DNA of 64,000 bases from Pelodera strongyloides. Its lineage: Eukaryota > Nematoda > Chromadorea > Rhabditida > Rhabditidae. The position numbers were made by a program, and so were the translations under genes. The notes below the pieces were generated by a model. The model was not told the origin of the DNA. It saw only the letters and a program-made list of their open reading frames with translations, and did no database searches. Location: NCBI GenBank assembly GCA_036852015.1, contig JAANDG010000090.1:124001-188000 (forward strand). The letters are read 5' to 3'. The first letter of the stretch is position 1; the number at the start of each line of letters is the position of its first letter. Positions 49,213 to 60,828 of the stretch are shown here, piece after piece.

Positions 49213-51082
49213 TTGGCTCTCGGAAAAATTATCGATTGATTATTGATTTTTTTCTGTGCCAACATTCTTCGTTCTCCAGATGACGAACGTTAGCCAGGGT
49301 CCCAGGTCAGAAGCTCTCGATGAATTTTTCGACGTTTTCTGACAATTTCACTATGTTCAGGATGGCCGTTAAGTTCAGTTGGCAAGTTGCCAAAATTTAG
49401 ATTATCGATTTATCGATTTTTCGGCGCGCGCTGCGCGCGCGCCTCGCTCTAGCGATATGGCTTTTGCTCAAGCTTACGATCAGCTTACGATCAGCTGACG
49501 ATTTTTGTTTTGGAAGATTATACTCATTTTTTCATCTGAGCGCCGGTTTGGATCACATACAACATCAACAACGTTTGTCTTTAAGAATTATTAACCATCA
49601 TTTTTATGATTCATCATCTTCGGCTGTTGATTCGATTTACACCTGATTTGAGGCGATAGCGTCATCTTTGAAAATTATCGATTTCTTTATCAAATATTGA
49701 TTTTTTAAATTTTGACGTTCACAATTGGATTTTAAACGATGGCTCGGCTCGGCGGGCCTTCGGCCCGCCTCGCTCGCCTCAACGAAGTTATAGCATTGGC
49801 TTTGAAGATTATTAACCTTACGATTGTTGCGGTTGATTTTTCAATTTGAACATAGGCTTATCACTCGCTAAGCTCTTTACAATTTTACCATTCAACTTAG
49901 TGCGTTTTATATTGCGAAGCTCAGTTTTGCAATTTCAACGGATTATCGATCGATATCGATTTTTTCAAACTGATCATTCGACTTAACTTTCGGAGTTGAG
50001 CATATCGATCAAAGGGCTCAAGTCGCTATCTTCACTCCTAAAGCGGTTTTTGCTGTTTCTATAAATTATCGATCGATATCGATTTTTTGAATTTCACCAT
50101 TTAACTTAACTTTCGGAGCTGCGCGCGCGCCTCGCTCTAGCGATATGGATTTAGCTGAAACTTACGATTAGCTGACGATTTCAGTTTTGGAAGATTATAC
50201 TCTTTTTTTTTTTTTCATTTGAGCGCCGGTTTTGATCATATACAACATCGACGACGTTTGTCTTTAAGACTTACTTTTTAACCATCATTTTTATGCTTCA
50301 TCATATTCGACTGAAGGTTCGATTAACACCTGAACTGAGGCGATAGCCTCGTCTTTGAAAATTATCGATTTCTTTATCGAATATTGATTGATTTCAAATT
50401 GTAAAGTTCACATTTGGATATTAAACGTTGGCTCGGCTCGGCGCAACGAAGTTATAGCATTGGCTTTGAAGATTATTAACCTTACGATTGCTGCGGTTGA
50501 TTTTTCAATTTGAACATTAAGCTTATCATTCGCTAAGCTCATTACAATTTTACCATTCAACTTACTGCGTTTTTTATTGCGTAGCTCAGTTTTGTAATTT
50601 CAACGGATTATCGATCTATGTCGATTTTTTGAGTTTGACTCGCGCGCGCCTCGCTCTAGCGATATGGATTTAGCTGAAACTTATGATCAGCTGACGATTT
50701 CGGTTTTGGAAGATTAAACTCATTTATTTTTATTTTTTAACCATCATTTTCATGCTTCATCATATTCGACTGTAGGTTCGATTGACACCTGAACTGAGGC
50801 GATAGCCTCGTCTTTGAAAATTATCGATTTCTTTATCGAATATTGATTGATTTCAAATTGTAACGTTCACATTTAGATATTAAACGTTGGCTCGGCTCGG
50901 CGGGCCTTCGGCCCGCCTCACTCGCCGCAACGAAGTTATAGCATTGGCTTTGAAGATTATTAACCTTACGATTGTTGCGGTTGATTTTTCAATTTGAACA
51001 TTAAGCTTATCATTCGCTAAGCTCATTACAATTTTACCATTCAATTTACTGCGTTTTTTATTGCGTAGCTCAGTTTTGCAAT

Positions 51083-52318
51083 TTTTCAACGGATTATCGA
51101 TCGATATCGATTTTTTGAATTTCACCATTCAACTTAACTTTCGGAGTTGAGCAATATCGATCAAAGGGCTCAAGTCGCTATCTTCACTCCTAAGGCGGTT
51201 TTTGTTGTTTCTATAGATTATCCATCGAAATCGATTTTTTGAATTTCGCCATTCTACTTACATTTCGAAGTTGAGCAATATCGATCAGAGGGCTCAAGTC
51301 TCTATCTTCACTGCTAAGGCGGTTTTTGCTGTTTCTATAGATTATCGAGCGATATCGATTTTTTGAATTTCGCTATTCAACTTAACTTCGGAAGTTGAGC
51401 AATATCGATCGTAGGGCTCAAGTCGCTATTTCGACTCATAAGCCGGTTTTTGCGATTTCTATTGATTATCGATCGATATCGATTTTTTGAATTTCACCAT
51501 TTAGCTCATCTTCCGAAGTTGAGCAATATTGATCAGAGGGCTGAAGTCTCTATCTTCACTCCTAAGGCGGTTTTTGCAATTTCTATGGATTATCGATCGA
51601 TATCGATTTTTTGAATTTCACCATTTAACTCATCTTTCGAAGTTGAGCAATATCGATCAGAGGGCTCAAGTCTCTATCTTCACTCCTAAGGCGGTTTTTG
51701 CGATTTCTATGGATTATCGATCGATATCGATTTTTTGAGTTTCACCATTCAACTTATCTTTCGCAGTTGAGCAATATCGATCAGAGGGCTCAAGTCTCTA
51801 TTTCGGCTCCTAAGCCGGTTTTTGCGATTTCTATAGATTATCGATCGATATCGAGTTTTTGAATTTCACAATTCAACTCATTTTTCGAAGTTAAGCAATA
51901 TCGATCAGAGGACTCGACTCTCTATCTTCACTCCTAAGGCGGTTTTTACGTTTTCTATAGATTATCGATCGATATCGATTTTTTGAATTTCACCATTCAA
52001 CTCATCTTTCGAAGTTGAGCAATATCGATCAGAGGGCTCGACTCTCTATCTTCACTCCTAAGCCGGTTTTTGCGATTTCTATGGATTATCGATCGATATC
52101 GATTTTTTGAATTTCACAATTCAACTCATCTTTCGACGTTGAGCAATATCGATCAAAGGACTCGAGTCTCTATCTTCACTCCTAAGGCAGCTTTCGCGAT
52201 TTCTATGGATTATCGATCGATATCGATTTTTTGAATTTCACCATTCAACTCATCTTTCGAAGTTGAGCAATATCGATCAGAGGGCTCGACTCTCTATCTC
52301 GACTCCTAAGGCGGTTTT
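51083..52318 (+). repeat. 124-bp satellite block 2 (~10 units)
   Basis: Same unit as block 1, in the same orientation. The first units of both blocks carry shared variants (for example CCATCGAAATCGAT), showing that whole blocks were duplicated rather than grown independently. Confidence 0.9.
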
Positions 52319-52773
52319 TGGCTCTCGGAAAAATTATCGATTGATTATTGATTTTTTTCTGTGCCAACATTCTTCGTTCTCCAGATGACGAACGTTAGCC
52401 AGGGTCCCAGGTCAGAAGCTCTCGATGAATTTTTCGACGTTTTCTGACAATTTCACTATGTTCAGGATGGCCGTTAAGTTCAGTTGGCAAGTTGCCAAAA
52501 TTTAGATTATCGATTTATCGATTTTTGATTAGATCAAAATTCATTTCTCATAGAGTTATTCAGTTTACGATAGGAATCAGAATTTCGAAATTTTGGCACT
52601 TTGCCAGATCTGTTAATTGATAAGATATTAATTAATTAAAAAAAGCGTTTTCTTAAATTTTCTTGATAAGGCTTAGGTTAAGGTATGAAGGCTTGGGCTC
52701 TACCCTTAAGGGGAGATCTAAAATGTTACAGACAGACGGACAAGCAAACCAACACTGCTCTATATATATAGTA

Positions 52774-55700
52774 TACTAGAGCTCGGCGCGCGCTGCGCGC
52801 GCGCCTCGCTCTAGCGATATGGATTTAGCTTGAGCTTTTGATCTTGGTAATTTAACGATTTTAATGTTTGAAGTTTAGGTTCAGATTGGCACTACACTGA
52901 ATTAGCTTCATCTTCATTTTTTTTTAATGAGATTCGGAGTACAATCTTACTTTTGAGCTACGGCGAAATTTTGCACCTCGATTTTTTTTTTGACGTCATA
53001 GATTCTGAAGCAGAAACATGATGCAGAATCTGTCTCTGATGCTAGCTTCATTTAAGCACAGCAGTTCATTTCCACCGTTATCTTAAGCTATTGTATTAAT
53101 ATAGCTCAATTTTGAAGATTTTTATTAAGATTCGGGATTGTAGTCGTTAGCTCTCTCGGCGGGCCTTCGGCCCGCCTCGCTCGCATCAACGTTCGATGTG
53201 GTTTACTTTGGAGGATGTTATTTCACCTTCAGAAGCTGTGATATTGACCGAATCTCAGCTCTATCTCTACTCCTAAGATCTTTTTTCCGATTTCTATATA
53301 GCGCGCGCCGAGTTCTAGCAATATGAATTTAGCTTGAGCTTTTGATCTTGGTAATTTAAGGATTTTAATGTTTGAAGTTTAGGTTCAGCGCGCGCGCCTC
53401 GCTCTAGCGATATGGATTTAGCTTGAGCTTTTGATCTTGGTAATTTAACGATTTTAATGTTTGAAGTTTAGGTTCAGATTGGCACTACACTGAATTAGCT
53501 TCATCTTCATTTTTTTTTAATGAGATTCGGAGTACAATCTTACTTTTGAGCTACGGCGAAATTTTGCACCTCGATTTTTTTTTGACGTCATAGATTCTGA
53601 AGCAGAAACATGATGCAGAATCTGTCTCTGATGCTAGCTTCATTTAAGCACAGCAGTTCATTTCCACCGTTATCTTAAGCTATTGTATTAATATAGCTCA
53701 ATTTTGAAGATTTTTATTAAGATTCGGGATTGTAGTCGTTAGCTCTCTCGGCGGGCCTTCGGCCCGCCTCGCTCGCATCAACGTTCGATGTGGTTTACTT
53801 TGGAGGATGTTATTTCACCTTCAGAAGCTGTGATATTGACCGAATCTCAGCTCTATCTCTACTCCTAAGATCTTTTTTCCGATTTCTATATAGCGCGCGC
53901 CGAGTTCTAGCAATATGAATTTAGCTTGAGCTTTTGATCTTGGTAATTTAAGGATTTTAATGTTTGAAGTTTAGGTTCAGATTGGCACTACACTGAATTA
54001 GCTTCATCTTCTTTTTTTTTTTTTTTTTTATGAGATTCGGAGTACAATCTTACTTTTGAGCTACAGCGAAATTTTGCACGTCGATTTTTTTTGACGTCAT
54101 AGATTCTGAAGCAGAAACATGATGCAGAATCTGTCTCTGATACGAGCTTCACTTCAGCACTGAAGTTCATTTCCACCGTTATCTTTAAGCTATTGCATTA
54201 ATATAGCTCAATTTTAAAGATTTTTATTAAGATTCGGGATTGTAGTCGTTAGCTCACTCGGCGGGCCTTCGGCCCGCCTCGCTCGCATCAACGTTCGATG
54301 TGGTTTACTTTGGAGGATGTTTTTTCAACGTGATCATTCAACTTTTTTTTCGATGTTGAGCTTTATCGATCGGAAGGCTCGTTTCTATCTCTTCTCTTAA
54401 GGCCGTTTTTTCGAATTTTTTTATGATTTCTATTTTTCATTGATCGATATCAACCTGATCATTCAACTTGTCTTTCGATGTTGAGCAATATCGATCGAAA
54501 GGCTCGAGTCTCTATCTCTACTCTTAAGGCCGTTTTTCCAACATTTTTTTTATAATTTCTGTGGTTAATCGATCGATATCGATTTTTTCAATATGATCAT
54601 TCAACTTATCTTTCTATGTTGAGCAGTATCGATCGGAAGGCTCGAGTCTCTATCTCTACTCCTAAGGCCGTTTTTGCTACATTTTTATGATTTCTATGGA
54701 TTATCGATTGATATCGATTTTTTTCAATCTAATAATTCAACTTATCTTTCGATGTTGAGCAGTATCGATCGGAAGGCTCGAGTCTCTATCTCTACTCCTA
54801 AGACCGTTTTTCCTACATTTTTTGATTTCTATAGATTATCGATCGATATCGATATTTTAAATTTCACCATTCAACTCATCTTTCGAAGTTGAGCAATATC
54901 AATCAGAGGGCTCGAGTCTCTATCTTCACTCCTAAGGCGGTTTTTGCGATTTCTATAGATTATCGATCGATATCGATTTTTCGAATTTCACCATTCAACT
55001 CATCTTTCGAAGTTGAGCAATATCGATCAGAGGGCCCGAGTCTCTATCTCGACTTCTAAGGCTGGTTGTGCGATTTCTATAGATTATCGATCGATATCGA
55101 TTTGTTGAATTTCACCATTCAACTCATCTTTCGAAGTTGAGCAATATCGATCAGAGGGCCCGAGTCTCTATCTCGACTCCTAAGGCGGTTTTTGCGATTT
55201 CTATAGATTATCGATCGATATCGATTTTTTGAATTTCACCATTCAACTCATCTTTCGAAGTTGAGCAATATCGATCAGAGGGCCCGAGTCTCTATCTCGA
55301 CTCCTAAGGCTGGTTTTGCGATTTCTATAGATTATCGATCGATATCGATTTTTTGAATTTCACCATTCAACTCATCTTTCGAAGTTGAGCAATATCGATC
55401 AGAAGGCCCGAGTCTCTATCTCGACTCCTAAGGCGGTTTTTGCGATTTCTATAGATTATCGATCGATATCGATTTTTCGAATTTCACCATTCAACTCATC
55501 TTTCGAAGTTGAGCAATATCGATCAGAGGGCCCGAGTCTCTATCTCGACTTCTAAGGCTGGTTGTGCGATTTCTATAGATTATCGATCGATATCGATTTT
55601 TTGAATTTCACCATTCATCATTTTTTCGATATTTTTTGATTTCACCATTCAACTCATCTTTCGAAGTTGAGCAATATCGATCAGAGGGCCCGAGTCTCTA

Positions 55701-55900
55701 TCTCGACTCCTAAGGCGGTTTTTGCGATTTCTATAGATTATCGATCGATATCGATTTTTTGAATTTCACCATTCAACTCATCTTTCGAAGTTGAGGAATA
55801 TCGATCAGAGGGCCCGAGTCTCTACCTCGACTCCTAAGGCTGGTTTTGCGATTTACAGACAGACGGACAAGCAAACCAACACTGCTCTATATATATAGTA
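52774..55900 (+). mobile_element. Satellite-carrying element, copy 2 (~3.1 kb)
   Basis: Joined head to tail to copy 1 with the same 57-bp start and 48-bp end. Its modules are different: a ~590-bp unit (starting GATATGGATTTAGCTTGAGC) occurs at 52815 and 53406 and partly again at 53914, each with a GC hairpin. These are followed by a 124-bp-type satellite block (about 54335-55855). No coding sequence. Confidence 0.7.
54335..55855 (+). repeat. 124-bp satellite block 3 (~12 units, two subfamilies)
   Basis: The first ~5 units belong to a variant class (GATCGGAAGGCTCGAGTCTC, CTAAGGCCGTTTTT). The remaining units match blocks 1 and 2 but with GGGCCCGAGTCTCTATCTCG. One unit near 55615 holds a short internal duplication. 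Confidence 0.9.
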
Positions 55901-58900
55901 GATAGTAATCATAATTTCATTATGCATGAATTACCATACTCTATCATGATATATATGCGCGATCGTAATTTGAACAATTCAAGTAAAAACTATACAAAAT
56001 GGGAGGTAACTGAACGAAAAGATGCATAAAAAAAAGCTGTGCCCAGGATTGAAACTACCGAACTTAGACGGAAATGAAGCTATAATAACCGTCGACAGAC
56101 GCCCAAGTAACAAGCACGTACTACTGGGGAAAGCTTGATGAGATTTGTGATAAAAGATTAGGGTTCTAAAAATAAAAGCTTAGTCTCAAAATACTCAGCT
56201 ACTGTTCCGTATAAACCTATGTATATCTGTATTTCAATGAACGCATGAGTTGATCTTTCTGAAAAATAATAAGTATAATAAGAGAAAGCTACTGAGCCCT
56301 AACTTAATATGAATTGGGACGTCGTCATCATAAATTAGGTCTTCTAAGGGTATCGACATAAGAAGACGAGAGGAGGTAAATGTATAAGCGGACAAAGAAA
56401 AGGAGATGAAGAGGAAGGGAGGAAAAGAATAGAGAGAAGGGGCATATGAGAGAGAGGGAGGGAGAGAGAGGAGGTAAGACATAGAGGGAGTTAGAAGAGA
56501 GGGAGGGGGAGATAGAGAGAGAGCTAGGGAGGGAAAGAGGTAACCAAGGGAAGTTGATTGGATTAATCAGTCCGACTGACTGAATGTGGAAGAGAACACC
56601 TAAAAGATACCTTGGAAGCCAACTTTGCACATGGATACAGATAAAGAGACTCGGAGAAAAAAAAAACAGAAAAGAACAAGTTCCATTGAAGGAACGGAGA
56701 GAAAGAGAGAGAAAAAGAGAAAAGGAAAGGAAAGAAAAGAGAGAGATAAGCCTAGAGAGAGCAGTGGATAAACAGATAGAGATGTAGTAATTCGAATTCT
56801 TAGATGCGACTTCAGAGGCAGTCCGTAGTTGCAAGCCAGTATTGCATTATTATATGCAGTGTAGTGTAGAATAACATCGTAGCGATAAAGGTCGCCTCAA
56901 CTTGAACGAGAAGTATTGCGGAACCCATGTTCTTTGTACTCTAATAATTTAATCAAGCGAAACGGATCTATGTCCAATGTTCAATTAACATTTCAAAATT
57001 ATCTGCATCTGCGAATAATCTTGCAAACCATCAAAGCTCTGCAAAGCGACGTACTATCATATGATATGGTAAAGCTATCGCGAGGCTTATAAAAATGGAA
57101 AAAAATAAACACGTGAACCATCTCCCACTCGTATATATAACAAGGTATCTGGACAACAAAACATTTTAAAGAGAGGATGTTTGTTTGGATCACTTTGATA
57201 TGTAGAAGATAAGAGGATCGGATTTAGTGTTGATATGACAACCAATAAAGTATTACCATTTGGATTAGTGGTAGGAGTAGGAAATGTATGTATGTTGAAG
57301 AGAATGAGAGAGAGGGTGAGATGGAGAGACATGGATAAAGAAAGAGAAAGAGGGAGTCAGAGTGACTGAGGAAAATAAAAATAAAGAAAAAATACATGTG
57401 TATGAGTTACGTTAAGTTACGTATATATGTTTAGTCAATAGTTTCTATATAATGACCGCGTTACTCCTTCACATCATGCCAAATAGATATCTATGAATCT
57501 CCTAGAAGATGCCTGTTTAATTGCAAGTCAAAATTATCTCACGGAAGCCAAAGTATGAAACGAAGACGAGTGTCAAGTGCACAGGCACACTACATCAGCT
57601 AATCACATTAAAATAATATCACGAGAATATATTAATTTTTTGACTATACTATGACATATGAGTTCCAGTCCCAATCCCACCAGCCTGTTATCCATATTTT
57701 GAATAAGGAAGCAAATGTAAACAACAATTTATTAACATAAAAATGATTACACACATTGTTAAAGCAAAAATAAACCACGTAGCTGTAAAGACCCGTAAAT
57801 ATTACATCTTTTCGTAAGAGTTTAACTTTAGCTAATAAGAAAAAAATTCAGGAAGGTAGCCAACCATTGTATACATGCTATCATTTATCCTCCTCCTATG
57901 GTCAAAGTAATTGTAGCAAGGTTGAGGGATCTGAAACGGCAGTGTGATATAATGATAAACATATTTTGAATCACGAAGCTAAACAAGATTATCCTAACTT
58001 CTTGCCCTAAATAATTCCTCTTGCCCAAGTGGTTGTCATGACTGTTAAACCATAAGAAATAAAAGATGAATAACAATGGAACTTGTCTTTCAAAGAACTG
58101 GTAATTTTAATAATAGTTATATCGATAGTTATATTGTACTATACAATAAAGCGCAGACCCCAGAAAATATGTAACGGAAACAATCTGGTGTAAGCTAGTG
58201 CGCAATGTACACCATACAGTAGTTAGAAACTTCGAGATTAAAACACATACCGCACTGGTAACTCGATTATAATCGATCGACTTTTCAGATGGTCAAAAAT
58301 AAATATTGTGAGTGTGTTATCTGATCACTTCCTTGTAGTTTAGCCTCCTGCTAGACAGCACATCGTCGATCGATTGTCACAGATTGGTTTTACACTGTTT
58401 ACTTCACTTCTCCCGTTTTGTGAAGCTTTCCTGACCGCTTGAATGGCAGAAATAGAAGAACCAATATTAGAAGTCGGAGATAATTGTTGACCGTGAGTCG
58501 AAATATCCGACGCAGACTTCTGAAAGAACTATTCGATCGATCGACTTCGCCTTTATTCAATTTACGCGTGTCAACATACTGAGATAATAAGGTAGTGTCA
58601 GGCGTACTGTGACAGCAAAGGAAGGAGCAATAACTGCTGAAATTCCGCCTCTGGTTCCGCAAAAAAATGCGAGCGGAGTCAGTGGCTAACCTGTCCCGCG
58701 GCGCGTGAGCAATTCCAGTTGGCATACCTAGGATTCGTGCCGCCGGTGCGCCACAAGTACGCTAGCTGGGTTTAAAATTTACTTTATCTGAATATTAAGA
58801 AGCTTACGAAAGGCAAGGACAACTCGAAGAAAGTTCCAGAATGAGCAGTTCCCCATACTCTCGGAAGTGATAGTGCTTCTTCTGTTGTACTGTTTAGTAC

Positions 58901-58987
58901 CGATTGTGCGGTGATCAACTGAAACAGTTAAAGGATCGCAGTCACTACAAATTCGCATGTTTTATTCTCTTTTCATTAAATATTCAA
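55901..58987. other. Intergenic with purine-rich low-complexity tracts
   Basis: GA-rich tracts at about 56390-56545, 56690-56765 and 57300-57360 create long but low-complexity minus-strand frames. No supported exons. A copy of the dispersed CAATTCCAGTTGGC motif lies at 58708-58725. Confidence 0.5.
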
Positions 58988-59343
58988 ATGTGTGAAGAAA
59001 ACTACGATTCCAGCACCAAAATACGGCAAAACGAACTCAGGGAGAGAAATCCCTGTGTATAAGTTTTACTAGTATACCGTAGTTTATAATTGCCCGTATA
59101 GAGTTCCATAATAAATACCCTGCAGTGATAGACCACGCGCCAGGTGTAACACTGCAGGATGTTCACTCTCCAAGTACCCCTGGAAATTGCATATATGCAC
59201 CGGCGACGGTCATTTACCAAAACCCATTTTCATTGATTTCCTCCATGACTTCGCTTTTATGTGGCTTTTTACTGGCTGCATATTGTCTTATAAATCTTCT
59301 TGCATCAAATAAAAATCGAATAAAAAAGTTGAATTTGAAGTGA
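58988..59343 (+). CDS. Small protein with C-terminal membrane anchor
   Basis: Two exons, 58988-59054 and 59126-59343, flank a 71-nt intron (GTGTAT...CTGCAG) with phase 1 on both sides, giving 94 aa. The N-terminal half is hydrophilic (MCEENYDSSTKIRQNELRER, then a Pro/Ser-rich stretch). A single hydrophobic segment (SLLCGFLLAAYCLINLLA, about residues 64-81) is followed by the basic tail SNKNRIKKLNLK. This suggests a tail-anchored or single-pass type membrane protein. The family is not recognised. Short length and only two exons leave room for chance, but the clean splice phases and TM segment support it. Confidence 0.5.
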
Positions 59344-59795
59344 CTGCCTTCCTTTAAATACCATACATATAAAAGTATGTATTATAGATTATAGGAAGAC
59401 TTCCTTTTATTTAGTTATTAAATAACACCACATGGTGTGCATCAAAATGAAATGATCAAGAGAATAGTATATAACTCGTCGTGTTGTCGCTGATTAGCAA
59501 ACAGGTAATTGGACAATAAAAGAAAGGAAATCAAGCGTACGTAGGTCTCGCGTCAGGCATTTCATTTTTTTGCAAATGATTATCCTAGCCTGTGTTTTAC
59601 AATTTGGTCATACATTAAATTTTTATGAGCATTTCTCCTAATAATAATACTTTAATTTCCAGATGACAAGTTGAATTTACTTGGTAAAAGGTGACGACAT
59701 AGGAAATGGGTGAAACCATTTGATGACTGTTCACAGTGTTCACTGGTTTCTTCTTCTTGGACCTGCGCATTTGGTGAGTTTCATTGGACACGTCA
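59344..59795. other. Intergenic, no gene seen
   Basis: AT-rich sequence between the small membrane protein and the minus-strand ORF. No exon or repeat structure noted. Confidence 0.5.
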
Positions 59796-60332
59796 TCAGG
59801 TGGTCACCAAATGGACGTTGATTTTAGTTAAACTATTTAGTGATGGGCCAATGATTGTTTTTCTGCGGCTACGGCAATTATTTCGTTTTCCTGTGAAGTT
59901 GACGAGGAGGCAAAGTGCGGACAAAGTGCGGACTAGATAGTGTAGTTTTTTCTTGTTGGCTTGTCTCCCCTTTCCCAAGCGTACCATCCACTCGCTTTCA
60001 TGAATAATTCGGTGGTGGTAGTGGCCTGGGTATATCTGACACGCCAAATCATCATTTGGGATCTCCTCGGCAATACGCACAATAACTCTGTTCTCAAGGG
60101 AAAGCGGTTGGATACGCCGTCTCATGCAAAGCGACTGAATGGCTTCTAGCAGAGCAAAAAATTGCTCCGGTTCGAAGCCAGACTCTTTGAAGGAAGTCAC
60201 TTCAGTTGTAACAGACTTCATCACCTGGTTAGGGCTCAGCGCACTAGGTGGACGTTTGGGTACTAGCAGGTCCTCACGGACAACTGGAGCGTTCCCCTTT
60301 TGCAACTTTTTCAACGACTTCTTGACGAGCAT
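59796..60332 (-). CDS. Intronless ORF of unknown function
   Basis: The ATG at 60332-60330 opens 178 codons ending at TGA 59798-59796. The first ~130 residues look like protein (MLVKKSLKKLQKGN, then SFKESGFEPEQFFALLEAIQ, IVRIAEEIPNDD, IIHESEWMVRLGKG). The last ~40 are less convincing and follow a doubled 11-bp word (AAAGTGCGGAC x2 on the plus strand), so the real end may be spliced or frameshifted. A TATA box is well placed upstream. Basic N-terminus, no signal peptide or TM. No family recognised. Confidence 0.45.
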   Translation of the reverse strand: MLVKKSLKKLQKGNAPVVREDLLVPKRPPSALSPNQVMKSVTTEVTSFKESGFEPEQFFALLEAIQSLCMRRRIQPLSLENRVIVRIAEEIPNDDLACQIYPGHYHHRIIHESEWMVRLGKGRQANKKKLHYLVRTLSALCLLVNFTGKRNNCRSRRKTIIGPSLNSLTKINVHLVTT

Positions 60333-60369
60333 CACGAAAGTAGAAGAATGAATAATGCCGCTTCAGTCG

Positions 60370-60382
60370 GACGTATATATGG
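60370..60382 (-). promoter_or_regulatory. TATA box for the 59796-60332 ORF
   Basis: On the minus strand CCATATATACG lies about 40 nt upstream of the ATG, followed by a GC-containing leader. This is the layout of a TATA-driven intronless gene. Confidence 0.4.
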
Positions 60383-60644
60383 TGCAGGTGTGTGTGGGCG
60401 TGACCGCGAGAGATAAGGTCACGTCCGACCGCGCAGCGCAAGAGACGAGAGGTTAGAGACGCAGAGAGAAGCGAGGCTATGACAAAGACATTAAAACGGA
60501 GTGCCAGAAATCAGTTCAATCAGAAAGCAGAAGCCAAAAGCAAACCTGCATGCTCTTCCGGTGTTTATTTATAGCATTTAGACAAAAACGTTGTTTCAGA
60601 CAAGACAAGACTAATTCCGAAGTCATGACGAGAATTTAATTTAA

Positions 60645-60735
60645 AGGGACAGGCCCACGAGAAAAAGGTTTTCCTCAATTTAATTGCACAGGATGTCTTG
60701 AATTTCAGAAATATTGCTGTGAAAACCGCATGTCC
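60645..60735. mobile_element. Single end of an AAAGGG-family MITE
   Basis: AAAGGGACAGGCCCACGAGA followed by AAAGGTTTTCCTCAATTTAA and CAGAAATATTGCTGTGAAAA matches the left arm of 12102-12541. The opposite arm is missing. It sits in the 3' part of the GGT-like gene, possibly after truncating it. Confidence 0.75.
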
Positions 60736-60828
60736 GAGGACAATCCGAGGACTGGCGCAATGCATCTCTAGATACAAAGAAGATCTTATACGTATGCAGA
60801 AACGTATCGATGATAACTAATTTTTCAC

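Larger units (their letters stand above)
46024..52773 (+). mobile_element. Satellite-carrying element, copy 1 (~6.75 kb)
   Basis: Starts TACTAGAGCTCGGCGCGCGC and ends with a 48-bp segment (52726-52773) containing CAGACAGACGGACAAGC and CTATATATATAGTA. Both ends are identical in the next copy (52774-55900): 57 bp at the left end and 48 bp at the right. Inside are several ~500-bp modules beginning CGCCTCGCTCTAGCGATATG (46050, 46566, 47106, 47366, 49440, 50128, 50648), four GC hairpins, two 124-bp satellite blocks and two copies of a unique ~205-bp segment (about 49213-49418 and 52320-52525). No protein-coding gene is evident. The class is uncertain: a Helitron-like or other large non-autonomous element is possible. 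Confidence 0.7.
46871..54278. repeat. Seven copies of a GC hairpin GGCGGGCCTTCGGCCCGCC
   Basis: Copies at 46871 (one extra G), 47670, 49751, 50899, 53158, 53750 and 54260. Each is a 7-bp GC stem closing a 5-nt loop, set in otherwise AT-rich modules and followed by TCGCTCGC or close variants. The second GC palindrome of the region, GGCGCGCGC-TGC-GCGCGCGCC, sits at element starts (46035, 52785) and once inside (49422). Confidence 0.9.

Noticed and set aside
47860..55855. Possible CRISPR-like array
   Set aside because: The repeats are contiguous 124-bp units with no variable spacers of constant length, in a nematode genome; this is a satellite.
56328..56834. Long minus-strand frame of 168 codons
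   Set aside because: It is made of Ser/Leu/Phe low-complexity sequence from GA-rich DNA, with no splice sites or domain.
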